DNA of 64,000 nucleotides from Heritiera littoralis (Eukaryota > Streptophyta > Magnoliopsida > Malvales > Malvaceae): positions 4,421,501 through 4,485,500 of the forward strand of contig JAPDPK010000039.1 in the NCBI GenBank assembly GCA_031772115.1. The letters are read 5' to 3'. Below the pieces are notes generated by a model. It did not search any database, was not told where the DNA came from, and saw only the letters and a program-made list of their open reading frames with translations. Positions 1 to 13,105 of this stretch are shown here, piece after piece. The stretch's first letter is position 1. Every line of letters starts with the position of its first letter. The position numbers were made by a program, and so were the translations under genes.

Positions 1-280
1 AGTGTAAAGAGAAAGATAGCCATTAGCCACCCAACGCCACACTCTCCAATGCAAAAACTTTTCTTTGCTTGTTTTCTTTCTTTTCATGGTGGGCAGTCAG
101 CAAAGCAGTGCTTCAAACCTTTATAGATCAGCTAATAATTGCAACTTCAATCTTCCTCTTTTACTTCTCCATCTCCATAGCAATGTAAACTCAAGCTTCT
201 TTTTTGTATCTTCTTTGCTTTAGAAAGATCGTGGCTTTTCTCATTTTGCTTTCTTGTTTCTTGTCATCTTTGCAGAGACC

Positions 281-2653
281 ATGACAACTGAGCTTTTGGA
301 AATTCACCCGCAAGAACTCAAATTTACTTGTAAAATTCCCTTCTTTCCTTTTAAATTTACTTCCAAAAGGCTAATTAAGTCTTCTTTACATGTGTATTTG
401 ATTGATTCTTTGCTTTGTCTCTTATTGAAGTTGAGTTGAAGAAGCAGAGTTCATGCTTAATCCAATTAACCAACAAGACTGATCAATGTGTAGCCTTTAA
501 GGTAGTTACGAGCCATCCTTACTTGAAAAGAATCCAATTTCAATTTCTGGGTCTTCTTATTTTTCCCTTTTTCTGATCTGCTTTGAATTGAATTCCAGGA
601 CTTAGATTCAACTCCAATGAATTTAGTACTGAAAGAATTTAGTCTTTAAAAATGATTTTCAGGTGAAGACTACTTCTCCCAAGAAATACTGTGTCAGGCC
701 TAATACTGGCATTGTTAAGCCCAAATCAGCATCTGAGTTTACAGGTTTATTGATTATAAAGCTTGTTATCTGTTGTTTTTTAATATGGATTCAGACTTTG
801 CTTGACCCTGCTGTTTAATGTTTACATTCTGGTAGATTTATTTTTGTTAAGATTTTAACTATAGCCAATTTTAAAGATGTTTTGTTAGTCATTGATGGGT
901 GTTGGTTGGTTGCTCGCTTATGGTTTAGATTGAGTGGCACTTTTGAAGACAAAATTAGTTTGAAATTTAGGGTTACTTGAGTTGTCTTTCCACTTAAGCA
1001 TTGCCTAACATGTTTCTGACATTGGAGAATTTATGGGTTTGTTATGGAATGTATGAAAATGGGTCATTAACATATGTTCTCAAGTTTCTACAAACATAGG
1101 ATGCCAAGCCTAAATAACAGCAGTTATTGTTGTCTAGCTGCTTGTGACTATAAGTCTATATCGGATACAATGATTTTGACCTTTTTTGGTTTGTACAGTT
1201 ACTATGCAACCTCAGCATCTTGCTCCGCCTGACTTGATGTGTAAAGACAAGTTCCTGATTCAAAGTACAGTAGTTCCCTTTGGAACAGCTGACGAAGACA
1301 TTACATCCGCCATCGTAAGCATTTGCTGATGCAATGATTGTTCTTGGTGTTTCTATGACGTCTTACTGTTTTTCATTGGCAGTTTTCTAAGGAAAGTGGC
1401 AAACAAGTTGAGGAGAAGAAGCTAAAAGTATTCCTTACTAGCCCACAGAATTCACCTGTTTTGGCTGCTATCAATGGAGAGTTGAAACAAGATTCAGGTC
1501 ATGAAGCTTCATCTCCAAAGGATAGAGCATGGAGCGGAATTGAAAACATACCTCCACCTGAGAAGGTAAGTGCATTTTTCGTGTTATAGCAGTGTCTGTC
1601 TCAGAGTTGGCAGCCAGAGTTTGGCTTTTAGATCTGATTTTAAAAGAAAAAAAAAATTTCCCTTCTAGCTGGGCATATCAGTTGTGATAATGGCCCTAGT
1701 GTAGTAATTTTATTTCTCTCGTGCTAGGTAGCCGAGGAGGTGGTGGGGTGTGAGATTGCTAAGGATGCAGTTGAGTTAAAAACGACCAAGGATGTTCAAT
1801 GGTCTGAAACTTCTAAGGCGGACATAAATGAGCTGAAAGCAGCTAATGGTGTGCAATCAAGTCCTGCCAAGGATGTGCTGGAACTGAAACCTATAAAAAG
1901 TATAGAGGATTTGAATCTGGGTCACGATTTTGACGAGTTAAAGTCGAAGCTAAATTTTATGGATTCAAAACTGAAGGAGGTTAGTAATTTTTTTTTCCCT
2001 TATTCTTCTTAGATTTAAGTTCAATGAGGCTATTATGCATGAGCATTCTTACTAGAAAAATGACAACCCAATTTTTGGCGTCATTTCAAGACCAAGTTCC
2101 TTAACTTTACATGCATTTCATCGCCAGGCTGAGCTTTGCATCATGAAGCTGACGGAAGAGAAGAACATGGCTACTCGAGAGAAGGACAAACTTAAGAGTG
2201 AATTAGTGAGTAACATTTTCACTGCCTCTTGAACTGAAATCATCTTTGCTGTTTTTGTAACATTGAACGTCAAAAAAAAAGAAAAGCCGTCGTTCAAATT
2301 GACATATTGAAAGTGAAACTTGCTGATACATAAAATTATCTAACCAGCAGAATGGTCATAGTAACAGAATCATGGAAACATTATTAATTTGACATTTTAA
2401 GTTAGATCAAGGATTGGTTCTTTTCTTGTTATCAGCTACAAAGGTAGCTGCTGTATTCAGCAGTTAGCCACTTAGTTCACGAGTTATCATTTTTCTCGAC
2501 TCTATTAAACTTCATAATATTTCATTTTCCTGTTTGTAGGAGGTGTTAAAGAGGAAGTCTAATGCCAAAACAATCCAGGTGGGTTTTCCTTTCATCTACG
2601 TATGCATGGTGGCTCTCGTTAGCCTGGCAATCGGATACTTTAGCCATCTCTAG
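281..2653 (+). CDS. VAP27-2: VAP27-family vesicle-associated protein (VAP2-2-like), ER membrane contact protein
   Basis: Coding exons by GT/AG borders and unbroken frame: 281-329, 431-501, 663-744, 1199-1314, 1383-1565, 1728-1979, 2128-2205, 2540-2653; together 314 aa. Residues 1 to about 125 form a major sperm protein (MSP) domain, with motifs FELKKQSSC, LTNKT, CVAFKVKTT, KKYCVRPN and CKDKFLIQ. A polar linker with repeated 'ELK' follows, then a coiled coil (ELKSKLNFMDSKLKE ... EEKNMATREKDKLKSELEVLK) and a C-terminal anchor (VGFPFIYVCMVALVSLAIGYF). This is VAP architecture: a tail-anchored ER protein whose MSP domain binds FFAT-type motifs of partners at ER contact sites. The long linker matches the Arabidopsis VAP2-1/2-2 subgroup better than VAP27-1. 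The ATG at 281 opens the MSP domain in the expected register. A tgcag just upstream (271-275) could close a leader intron. The gene converges on the NHX gene. Confidence 0.93.
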
Positions 2654-2846
2654 GAGGCGAGTTTCTTCGTATGAAACTGAATCTCTCGGTGAGAGAACAA
2701 GTGAATCGTTTATGATTGTTTATGGAGGGTGTTGTTATCTGTTTAATACGAAGTTCTAACATCGAAAGTATAGTCTTTTTGTATGTTGTATGCAATGTAG
2801 GAGCCTCTTTGTTTCGTAAGTGAATTGAACAAATCTTATACTAGAG

Positions 2847-2852
2847 AATAAA
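2847..2852 (+). terminator. Polyadenylation signal of the VAP gene
   Basis: A canonical AATAAA lies 194 bp past the VAP stop codon, at the expected distance for a plant 3' UTR. The cleavage site is not visible. Confidence 0.45.
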
Positions 2853-2859
2853 ATTAGGA

Positions 2860-4059
2860 TTTCTCTCAGTTGAACGTTTCAGGCCAATGTCTTAAGTGAT
2901 GTTCCTCACACACTGAACAGCTCAATTTACATGAGAATATTACAGTGAAAATTTTGTGAAACTCATTTTCTCACCCTGCCTTTGTGTAATCCATATTCTT
3001 TATATTATCTTTTTTATTTAAAGTAAATGGATTAACTGCTGCAAATTTATACATATTCTTATAATTGATATCAAGGATTAAAATTAGAGTTCACCACTTT
3101 ACATATAATTATTGGCAAATTCATATTTGTGAAAAATTATTCCTTGTGCAAACTGTTAGTGTCATGGTAATTAAAGTTATAAGTTTAAAATTTAAATTAA
3201 AATGACAAAAAAAAAAAAAGAAAAAGAGAAGAAATGAGGAAAACAAAGAAAATAAGTCTGAGTCATTTACATTTGTGAAGAACTGATTTAATTTTACATA
3301 TTTTTATATTTTTATGCTTTTTATATTTTTTTAATTCAATCGTTAAATTTTATGTTTTATTCATATAAATCATGCATGTCAAATTTTAAGTTAATAAAAA
3401 ATATCTAACTATTAATTTGATAATAATAAAATTTAAACTACTAATATATATCAAAAGAGATGACATTCTCGATGTAAAATCTAATAGCTGGTTTGTAAGC
3501 ACATGACTGTTGACAATATGCCGCTAGTTTTTTTCTTTTTTTAATAAGAGGTTGGGGATGAAATTATTTGGATTCAAACCCATATGCCCTACAACATACC
3601 ACAAGTATCTATTTCTAAACCAATCAGCCAACAGGGAGTTGGCAACATGCAGCTAGTCGGTAATCTTACAACATTAACTCCTCTATCCAATAAGGTTTTA
3701 AATATAACACAAGAATCTATTAAATCTATTAAAAAAAAAGTATAAAGGAGGAGAGCAATGTGAAAAAAATACAATCAATAAAACTTCTTTTTTTCAAAAA
3801 TAAATCAAATACAAAGCCATACAAGATATCAGGACTCAGAAATACAATCACATTAAGAGAACAACCAATATAGGGTAGGGTTGCAATCAAACAATAAGCA
3901 GCTAATGCTGGACCAAAAAGGCTGTTCTAATCAAAACCTCAAAAACTCTCTTTCATATTAAAAAACCTTCACACTGAAAACCGGCTTCATTGCCCTATCC
4001 TACAATTTTATAAAATTAGTAGTATTCAGTACTTACAAACCTTTACTGCTTCTTCCTTT
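2860..4059. other. Spacer between convergent VAP and NHX genes
   Basis: This 1.2-kb AT-rich spacer holds the 3' ends of both genes and one SINE-like copy (3528-3634). I see no coding exon. Poly(A) tracts near 3210 and 3730 break up the short open frames. Confidence 0.6.
3528..3634 (-). mobile_element. tRNA-derived SINE copy
   Basis: On the minus strand it carries an A-box-like TGGCTGATTGGTTTAG, a B-box-like GGGTTTGAATCC about 35 nt later, and a tail that runs into A-rich sequence (T-rich on the plus strand). The same body, including 'TTTGAATCCAA..CATCCCCA', recurs at 14587-14690 and 31028-31218. The internal polymerase III promoter layout is that of tRNA-derived SINEs. Target duplications were not resolved. 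Confidence 0.55.
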
Positions 4060-7000
4060 TCATTGCCATTGATGACCATTGTCTTCAGTGGGTGATCCAG
4101 GAACGAAGGGTACAAAACCTCTTCCACCGAATACAGGTCGCATGAAGGCGTTGTCAAATTTTCTCCAATAATAATGCACGGTGTGCGAAGGAGTGCTCAA
4201 GAGCATTCTTAAGCTGGTTGGTCGAGGTATATTTCGGTTGCTTTGGTCAGCCTCTGATTCTTGCCTGTTCCCAAGAAGGGGCACGATGAATGATTTAGGA
4301 GTAGATGGTTCAGAAGAAAGCATTCTCGTGAGATGTTTTGGTGAAGGAAGCAAGATTCTAACTAATGGTTTAGTCATCAATCCAAAAACCTGCATGATTC
4401 AAAGGAACATAATTATGTGGTTTGATCAAAAAAAAAAAAAAAGGGAAAAGAAAAAAACTTAACTAAGATCCAGATTTCTTTGGTAATTTCCATGTTCACT
4501 AAAGGGAAACATAAAAGAGATGTGGAATGGAGTGCAACAATTAAAGTAGCTTTTGAGTGCTATGCTGCAGTTTTAAAAATATGATGCTTGGGCAAGACTG
4601 AAAATGTATGAGAGGAAAGGAAAGAGGTTATGCTCAAGCTTCGGAAAGGGATGACTTGTCTCATACCACTGTGCTGAAAAGAACAACCGTGATTGTGCTG
4701 GTTATCATCATTGCATTCCCTCGCAACTGAGTATGACCTAAGCTGGTAAACTGCAAAGAGGAATAGTTAAGCTGATCATGCAACTGTTCCACATTTTCAC
4801 TGTCAAAATCATCTTGGCATGCTAAATTAGCAGAATAGGCAAAAGTTTGATCAGAATCTTTAAATAAATATCAAAACACTAAGTAAATCTATCAATACAG
4901 CCTGTTGGCCATTCACCAATGGACTTTGTAACACAGTCGTTAGGAGAAAAAGTATTTCAAACTAAAGGCTCTATCACAAAATAATGCTGCTAATTTAGCA
5001 CTTTTTTGAGTGTCCAAACATCCTACTACTGATATCCAAAAATTATCTAATGTTGTATGGAGGACAGAAGAAGAAACCAGTTGAATCTTATACCTGATTA
5101 TAAGCAAGTGCCATTGAGACAGCACCACGCATGAGACCGGCCCACCAAATGGTAACCTGCCAAATAAATGTCCACATAGAGGTATGAATTCAACAATCCA
5201 TCTCAGGCCCACAAGAGATACAAGTCAGAATGGTTTGGAGCTCATACTTGCTGTTTCAGTTCAACTTTCTCATGTGGAGCTTTCTTAGTCAAGTTGGATA
5301 TGAAGGATAAGGGGAAAACAAAGGCTGCTCTTCCAACAAGAATCAAGCCCAAAATAATTGCACTCACCCCAACTGATTTTCCAGGGCTGAGAAGAAAAGA
5401 GTTAAATTAACTTAACTCCACATTTGATAATAGCCAAAACTGCATTTTAAGTTATCTATGAGATCTAAAAACAGTTTATTATTGACCTCACCTATCACTA
5501 ATAACTCTCCACTTCTCAATGTCCAAAGCATCCATACCGACATAGAGGAAGATAAAGATCTCAGCAACAAATGACAGAGTGGCAAAAGTGTGCCTGCGAT
5601 AATAATTCAGAGCAACGAAATATAACTAACATGACAGGTTGGCTGGTTTTCTCACAGGATTAAAAAAGAGCTGAAAAACTATTTTAAATGTTCAAATTAC
5701 AGATTTTGGAGATTGAACATACTTAGTTGTCACTCTTGAACTTTCCGTAACATTATGCCATGTGTAATGAGACATGACAATCCCACAAAAGAATACAGTG
5801 AGAATTGCACTTAAATAGAATAGCTGCAAGACAATAGTGGCCAATATTGTGGTTAGACTGCCATTTCTGCTTAGTACAAAAGGAAAAGAGTCACCAAAGA
5901 GGTGCCATACAAGTCCTAAGAAACCTTACTTCGGCCAGCATATATGAGAGGTAAGCCATGAGTATCATAATAGCAACCTCACGATCGGTAGAGTGCCTGT
6001 TTTGCAAGAAGAGGAGAAATATGAGGAGACCGTCTTAAAAGAACTGGAACACCCTGCCTTCATATATTATGTAGAACACACACAACTATTGAAGGTGACC
6101 ATATGATTTAAAAGGAAAACAGCAAGTATTTACCAGCACGTATGACTAATTCAATTAACAGCATAACAAGTGCATATTGCTAGGCAGAGATATAATATTA
6201 TTATGTTCAACTAAACTTGTGGTTGGCAAAAGTTAACCATTCTATATTTTTGTATCCTATGAAATTATCAGATAATTCAATTTACCCTCTCAGCTAACTT
6301 ATGAAAATTGGACATATATACAAACCTTCCTAAATAGAGCTTTTTAATAATGTAAGCACTAAGCAGTCCAGCCTGTAGAAGATAAACAAAAATAATCATG
6401 AAAACTATCCAACCACAATCAAGGATATTCAAACTGAGAAAAGAAAGAAAGCCTCACCAAAACTCCCAGCAAAGTACTTAAAATAAATAAGTACAAAAAG
6501 TTTCCAACAAATTGCAAAGCAATGGTAGAGTTGATGTGAGAAAGGTCAAAGCTTTGGATTGCATTGAAAAGAACCACTGATGTGGCATCATTGACAACTC
6601 CCTCCCCAAAAACCAGACTGTACAATAAAGGTGTCTCATCCTGATTAAGCACCTGAACAAACAAGCAGAGCAGAGGATAAATAGGTCAGCACAATTGCCC
6701 TTTAAAAGTTGAAACAGGAATCTCGATCACGAACATACATACTTGCAAAGTGCAAACAGAATCAGTTGCAGAAAATATTGCACCAATTGCTGCAGTTAAG
6801 AGAGTGAGGAGAATGAGCAAAAGACTAAAATATCAAATACAACAATAAATAGGAAAAGAGCGGGATGAATATTACCAAGATAATCCCCTATCTGGAGATC
6901 ACCAATATTCATTTTCTTGAAAAAATGTATGGCACCTAGGCCACAGTAAAGAAAGGAAAAAAAGATTAGCACTGAGCAGTTATTAACACAAATAGCTTAA

Positions 7001-8082
7001 GGGGAATATTCTAAGCATTTCATCATCATGCCACACAAACTTTTAACCAGAGAAAGAACACCTTATTCTCTGAGATATGACCAATTTCATTTTGTATTTG
7101 TGCCTATGTGTGAGCATATGCATGTTTGTTTAGCCCAACAATGATTATGATCATACTCGTGCTTAGAACTTAAAGTTGAAGCATCTTTTCCAAATTTTCA
7201 CTAATAACTTGAAAACATTGGGTTTCATAACCCATCCACCTTCAACTACGATGTCAAGTTTTCAAGGCAAGACATGAAGTGTGCGGCCTTCGAACATCTG
7301 CACCCAATAATAAGATGAAACATATATAGGAAGCTTATCATGAAACCATTAAACATACCTACAGATATGATGCCAAAGGATATTAAAGTACCAACTGCAC
7401 CAAACAGCATGATAGTCATAAAGTTGCGGAAAAACTGCTTTTTCTTCACCTGGAATCTGGTAAAAAGATAAATATGTCAATCATTGTCAATGTCTAGCCG
7501 CTTCCAGTAAAGCATACTACAGTAAGTAGTATCCCAGTACATGATCCAACACAAAATTGCAAGTAAAAGCGCACATTCAAAACCACCAAAAGAAGAAATT
7601 TAATGCATTTTAACCCAGAACAACCAAAATAAATCATGTTCCTTACAAGAAATTGTAATATAGAAATGAAGAGAAAATGCAAGCATCAATAACTCACCCA
7701 GCATTAAAAATAATAGGTGGAAGCAGATAAATAAAGAACAAATCTTCACTGAAAACTAAAAGATGGGAGCTTTTTCCTCCTGTTGTAAGCAAAATTACAA
7801 CTCCAGTGCACACCCCCTGCCATTTTAAAAAATAAAAATTAAAAATTAGGAAAATCAATGGCTTTTCGGTTTAAAAAAAAATTATATGCAAACCTAAAGA
7901 TTTACAATGGCAAGAGCTGTAATGGACTCGTTCATCCATCGGTTTTCCTCCAGCAAATGACCGATCACGATACACCCACAAAGAAGCGCCACGAATAAGT
8001 TCATTGAAACTACTGAGCTGTGATCAGAGGCTAAAAGCGTCCCTGATTTTGCTAAAACAGAGCTTAGTATCCCGATCGCCAT
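4060..8082 (-). CDS. NHX1: Vacuolar Na+(K+)/H+ exchanger, NHX1/NHX2 type
   Basis: Fourteen coding exons (high to low): 8082-7906, 7816-7698, 7456-7359, 6935-6876, 6789-6743, 6652-6458, 6372-6326, 5996-5930, 5823-5723, 5593-5492, 5386-5248, 5156-5094, 4750-4667, 4389-4060. They sum to 1629 bp, 542 aa, close to the usual 538-546. Class I (tonoplast) NHX marks include FVALLCGCIVIGHLLEENRW, the amiloride-site segment FFIYLLPPII near residue 86, GAIFSATDSVCTLQVLNQDE and FGEGVVNDATSVVLFNAIQS with the conserved Asn-Asp, HSTDRE, and the C-terminal tail RPVFGGRGFVPFVPGSPTE. It exchanges vacuolar H+ for cytosolic Na+ or K+ and sets vacuolar pH and ion load. All family motifs are present and I see no broken exon. 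The ATG at 8082 is inferred; MAIGILSS replaces the usual short N-terminus. The NHX1/2 subclass is clear, the exact paralogue is not. Confidence 0.94.
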
Positions 8083-8968
8083 GGTAGTAACAATCAAGAA
8101 TTAAAGGATTTATGTACGCGTCAAGAGTTCAATTTTATAACAACTCTGAGCTCGATTTTATAGTTTACTTTTCTCTCAAGTATTTGATTTTGGATCTGAA
8201 AACTCCCATTCCAGATACTTCCAGCTGCTAACCCTGCTGAAACCCTGTTGAAAAAAGAAAAAAAGAAAAATTAAACACGGAGTTGTAGCTTGGATCAGCC
8301 AATTGACGATAGCTCAGTTTCTTAGATTTTCTAGATTGACTGCTGAGAAAAAAGAAAGGAAACTGAGAAAAAAGGACATCAAAATCCATAGTTTTTAGCT
8401 TTGAACAAAAAATGAAAGAAGAAATGCGGAATAATTCAAACTTTAAAAAATAAACTGACAGGAACTACAACTTTTTAAAAAATTAAAAAAAAAAAGAAGA
8501 AGAAGAAGAAAAAAAAAACTGCTCAAAACACGAAACAAGGTTAACTATTTTTTTTTTCATTTTTCCACTTTTTTTTCTAGCTGGCCAAACAGAGCCATTT
8601 CAACAGCTCAACTTAAAAGCTTCAAATATTGTAGAAACAGAGATAAAGGAGAACTTAGAAAAGAATAAATAAATAAATCAGCAAAATAAAAACTGAGTCA
8701 GAAACCAGCTCACCTCAACTCGAGCTCTGAAGTCCAAAACCGTGAAGTGAGAAGAAAACGGATTCGTTTTGAATCATAAAATTCCAACTGGAACCAGATT
8801 CAGAAACTTAAGCAAAGAAATGCTGATTTCAATGAAAAAAATTCAGCAGAGAAACATGAAAACATCTGAATTATTTTTAAAAACAAAAATGACAGAACTG
8901 CAGAGGGAGAAGACGACGCGTTATAGCTCAGATAGTGAAAGAGAGAAGGAAAACGAAGAGGGACGGGA
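8083..8968 (-). other. NHX 5' leader with an intron
   Basis: On the minus strand, a donor GAG|GTGAGC at 8713 pairs with an acceptor CAACAG| at 8245, preceded by an almost pure pyrimidine tract. This predicts a leader intron at 8713-8245. Upstream of it the leader is purine/pyrimidine biased (8460-8580 and 8880-8960). Open frames on the plus strand here are not genes. Confidence 0.6.
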
Positions 8969-8992
8969 AATAGAGAGTCCGCGAAAGCAGTG

Positions 8993-9000
8993 TATTTATA
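8993..9000 (-). promoter_or_regulatory. TATA box of the NHX gene
   Basis: The minus strand reads TTTATAAATACA, a good TATAAATA match. It would place the transcription start near 8965, just ahead of the predicted leader. Confidence 0.55.
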
Positions 9001-9002
9001 AA

Positions 9003-10480
9003 CCTGTCGGAAAGAAAGTTAAAAATTTTAAAACTATTTTTACCGTTGATTACAGTTCTTTGGAGAAAGTATGAGAAATGGATGGTCCGTGATGGAGCTG
9101 TGATCGTGGTGTCGGGTACAGGCGATGATTCGACGGCTTCTGTTGATTGGGAGGAAAGGAGAAAATCAAGAAAGAAAAAGGCAGACGAAGGTTTCCACCG
9201 AAAAAAAAAATCAAATGAAGGTCCACATGGTATGATTTTGTCGTCTAACGGAATCTATCCATTCGATAGTTCTTTTGAATTTTTTTTGAAAGAAATAACT
9301 CTAAAATTAGATTTTTTTTTGTTGCGTTGATTTCGGAAAATTTTATAGAAATGTTATAAATTTTAATTTTACTATAAATTTATAATTAAAAACACATAAT
9401 TAAACATAAATTTAAAATTATTAACATAAAATATGTTAAAAGTATCGTAAAAATATAATTATCAATGTAAACATTAATATCAATAAATTTAAACATATGA
9501 TAATTTTGTAATAATAAATGTTTTTGTTAATTATCATATATTTACATGCTTCTAATATATTTTACATTTAATAACTTTATATTGCTTAATCATGTATGAT
9601 TTACATTAACTTTAAGTTAATTATCAAGTGTTTACAATACTTCTAACATATTTTATACTTAATGACTTTAAATTTATATTTAATCATATATTTTTTATAT
9701 TGATCTTACAGTAAGATCAATTTTATGACAATACAATTTCTATTTTCAGAAACTCAACAAAATTTTAGATTGGATTTTAGTTTAATCATTTAAGATCCAA
9801 GTCTGAATCAAATCCAATGTTAATTATATGATTTATATATATATTACTAATTTAAAAATAAGCATATATGTAAGATTTATAAAATTTAAACTTTAAAAAT
9901 TAAACATGTGTTGTATGAATGTAATTTACTTAACCCAATATTATTTACTTAATAATCATGACGTGATTCTCATTATATATTTATTCCTGATTTTTTATTT
10001 AAAAATTTGACAGCACTGAAGCGAGCTTGACAGGTCTTAACTCTCTCTCTCTCTTTTTATGTGAAAGTGAATTTATAAAAAAAAAAATCAAATCTGAAAA
10101 ATAGATCAGTCGAGCTCAAAATCATTAGAAGTCTGTTAATATTTTGTTGAGGTCTGACTTGAATAAATCAATTTTTATCTCGTGACTAGTGAGTAATGAC
10201 TTATTTTATTTGAATTTTTAATATAATTTTATCATTTTAGTTTCTTAAATTACTTAAGAAACTTTTTATCCACTAATTATATAATACTTTTTATCCACTA
10301 ATTATATAATATTTATCAACATATATTAAATGGTGCAGGCGTGCAGTTTCAGTATCATACGAATCTCTGAACAAAAAAAAAGAATCATACGTATCACAGA
10401 GTATATAATATAATAATATACAGTAAAATATTAATTTTATGACGTAGGGAATTTGCACACTACAGTAAATTGTTAAACCA
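9003..10480. other. AT-rich spacer upstream of NHX
   Basis: No exon, RNA gene or terminal-repeat element was recognised. The only clear structure is a tandem duplication of a unit of about 26 bp (ctttttatccactaattat core) at 10259-10311, and a CT run near 10040. The NHX upstream regulatory region must lie in the first part. Confidence 0.5.
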
Positions 10481-10481
10481 A

Positions 10482-10800
10482 ACAGAGAGGGAGACCTTTT
10501 CTGTCCTCAGAATTACATTGGAGAATTTTCAATTGAAAATGATTGGACACGTGTCTTATATATAGCCATATACGCATTGATGGGACCCACTCAATAGCCG
10601 GAAGACCACGACAGATTCCAAATCATCAACTTCGGTCGACGGCTTCATTTCTTCTTGCTGTCGCCTTCCTGTCTGAAACAAAACCATGCTTGCGTAACAA
10701 ACTGCCTGGCGGCCAGCCAACCTGTTTACGTAAGTGCAACCGTATCCTGGTTCTTTCGAAATTGTATTTGGAGTTTTTAAATTTTATAAATAATTAATTT
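10482..10800 (+). promoter_or_regulatory. Promoter-like island with ABRE/G-box and TATA, no gene attached
   Basis: The stretch is richer in G+C than its flanks. It reads gacacgtgtc (ACGT-core ABRE/G-box, 10547-10556), then a TATA-like cttatatatagcc (10556-10568), then about 165 bp of mixed composition, then a consensus splice donor ac|gtaagtg near 10732. This is the layout of a promoter and first exon reading right. The hAT element begins 95 bp after the donor, and no continuing exon is seen before or after it. It could also be a chance composition island. One open frame (10543-10797) lacks recognisable motifs. Confidence 0.35.
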
Positions 10801-10845
10801 GTGTTTCGTGCTAGAACGATTTTTTTTAGAGGTGGCAAAAATTAA

Positions 10846-11066
10846 TCCGAACCCGAAAACCCGCCCTAGATCGAATCGAGACCAGCCTAAATTGATCAAA
10901 AAAGTCAAAAGCTCGTAACCGAAAAAGCCCAAAACCGAAAAAACTCGAAACCGAAAAAACTCAAACCCGACACAACCCGAATCCGACATAACCCGAGACC
11001 GATACGATCCGAACCGAGACCGACCCGAACCGAAAACCGAAAAAAACCGACTTTATAATCCGAGAA
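10846..11066. repeat. Left subterminal CCGA-rich repeat array of the hAT element
   Basis: Short degenerate units such as aaccgaaaaaactcg and gaaccgagaccgac are repeated about 15 times directly inside the left inverted end. The right end has a matching array in the same strand orientation. In hAT elements such arrays are transposase-binding sites; that role is inferred here. Confidence 0.7.
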
Positions 11067-12879
11067 AACCCGAATTATAATTAGATAATTATTATTTAAA
11101 AATGAATAAATAATTGATACACTTTTTTAATTAAAAAGTTTAAAATTTTGAAAACAATTATTATTTATTATACAATTTTATCAATTATATATTACCAGCA
11201 TAATAAATATTAAATCTTTTTAATTAAATTAAATTAATTTAAAACACCATGATATATGATATAATATATGATATCAAATAATCTTTAATATTATCCTTAT
11301 TGCATTTATAATAATAAATATATTATTAATTTGACATTTGATTTTATTATAAAAATCATTTTAACATTTTATTATTTTTATTTATAAGAAAATTTTAATT
11401 TTAATTTTAATACAATAATAAATCAAATATATAAAAATTATATAATTTCAATATTTGTTTGAAACTTTGAATTTGATATTTTGTACAACACATTAAAAAT
11501 ATTTTTAATAAAATTAAATTTAAACTATATTTTCTTAAAGTTTCAAGTATAGAAAGATATTAAATTTATATTAAAAAAAAACCTAATCTTAAAATTAAAA
11601 TTCAATTTTTTAAGATTAGAAAAAGTTAAGTAATTAAATTAAACAATACAAGTACAATTTTTTTATACTTGGGTATCATTAAAAGAGAAAATTATAGTGG
11701 TAATTTTATTTTTAGCCTTAAAACAAAAGACATTAAAAAATCAAGCTAGTAATAATTAATTATTTATTATATTAGAATAATCTTATACATGAATAAACTA
11801 ATTTGGCATCTTATAATAATGATTTGTATATTATATTATAATAATCTTTTAAGAATAAATTATGTAATCTCTTAGTGTGTAAGTATTATTTTGATAGCAT
11901 TAAGTATTTATTAAAAATAATTTATTTATTATCTATTAAATGTAAAGTTAAAGTGTGGATAAAAATGATAATTCTAATAGTAAATTAAAGTGTAATTTAA
12001 TAATATATTAGAATTGTATTACTATGTAAGTGATAATTTTAATAAAATTTATTTTTATACTTTGTTAATATTATTATTAATTATATTTAAATAACTAGCA
12101 TTATATTAATTAATTTAGTAATATCTATTATTTAACATTTTAATTAGATATTCAATCAATTGGTGTATATATAATATTATTATGTTAATGTGAATATGAA
12201 AAAAAATTAGTACTCAATTTGGAATAGTTTTTTTGATAGCAAATAAAATACATAATATAGTTAATAAATAACGCCTTATCATAATGATTTGTATGTTATT
12301 ATAACTTTAAAAATAATATCTTATCATGTGATATACAATCAACTATACAAGCTCTTAATTATATAAAATAGATTATTAATATGTTTATCTTATCATAATG
12401 ATTTGTATGTTACATTATAATAATCTCTTACCATGTAATATAGAATAAATTAAACAATCTCTCATAGCATATTATAGTTTTAATTTTAGACATTTTTCAT
12501 TCCAATTTCTAATCATGCTTTGAGAATATACTCTTGTTTTTAATTTCAAACATTTAATCTCTTATGATGTATTCATGTAATTTAGTTTAACTTGATCAAT
12601 TAATAATCATAATATTGGATGATTAAATAGATATTGACCTTCTCAACTACTTTTTTAGTCAAAAAAGTGTTTTTTTTAATTTATTATAATGAGTTACAAA
12701 TAAAATAATAAACATAATATACTATATATATATATTAAGATTTACATTATAATAAAATGTCATATATGTTAAATTATCAATATCTTAAGAATTATATCTT
12801 AACATATTATGAAATTTCTATTAATTTAATTTTAGTACTTTATGTCTAAAATTTTAAAATCTTATTATCTTAAGAATAA

Positions 12880-12917
<38 letters not shown>

Positions 12918-13017
12918 GATTCAGTAAACTATTTTTTTGGCCAACAATGTTTCATTAAATTTTAAATTGCAAGTTGTGTTAAAATAAAAATAAAATTTAC
13001 AACAAATATAACAAATT

Positions 13018-13105
13018 CCCAATCTAGCTCACGTGGTTAAACATATAACAATAAATATAAGAGGCCATGGTTCAAATCTTTGTACAAGCATATAATTTTG
13101 ATTAC
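13018..13105 (+). mobile_element. tRNA-derived SINE-like fragment
   Basis: An A-box-like TAGCTCACGTGG (13025-13036) is followed 32 nt later by a B-box-like GGTTCAAATCT (13069-13079), then 'TTTGTACAAGC'. It is the only copy on the plus strand, and it lacks a clear 3' tail. Confidence 0.4.

Noticed and set aside
8769..9330. Two plus-strand open frames near the NHX promoter
   Set aside because: They lie on the opposite strand of the NHX leader and TATA box, are Lys/Glu-rich low complexity, and match no family.
10777..10989. Minus-strand open frame with repeated Phe-Arg-Val-Phe
   Set aside because: It is a translation of the CCGA-rich subterminal repeat; the same happens at 28807-29075.
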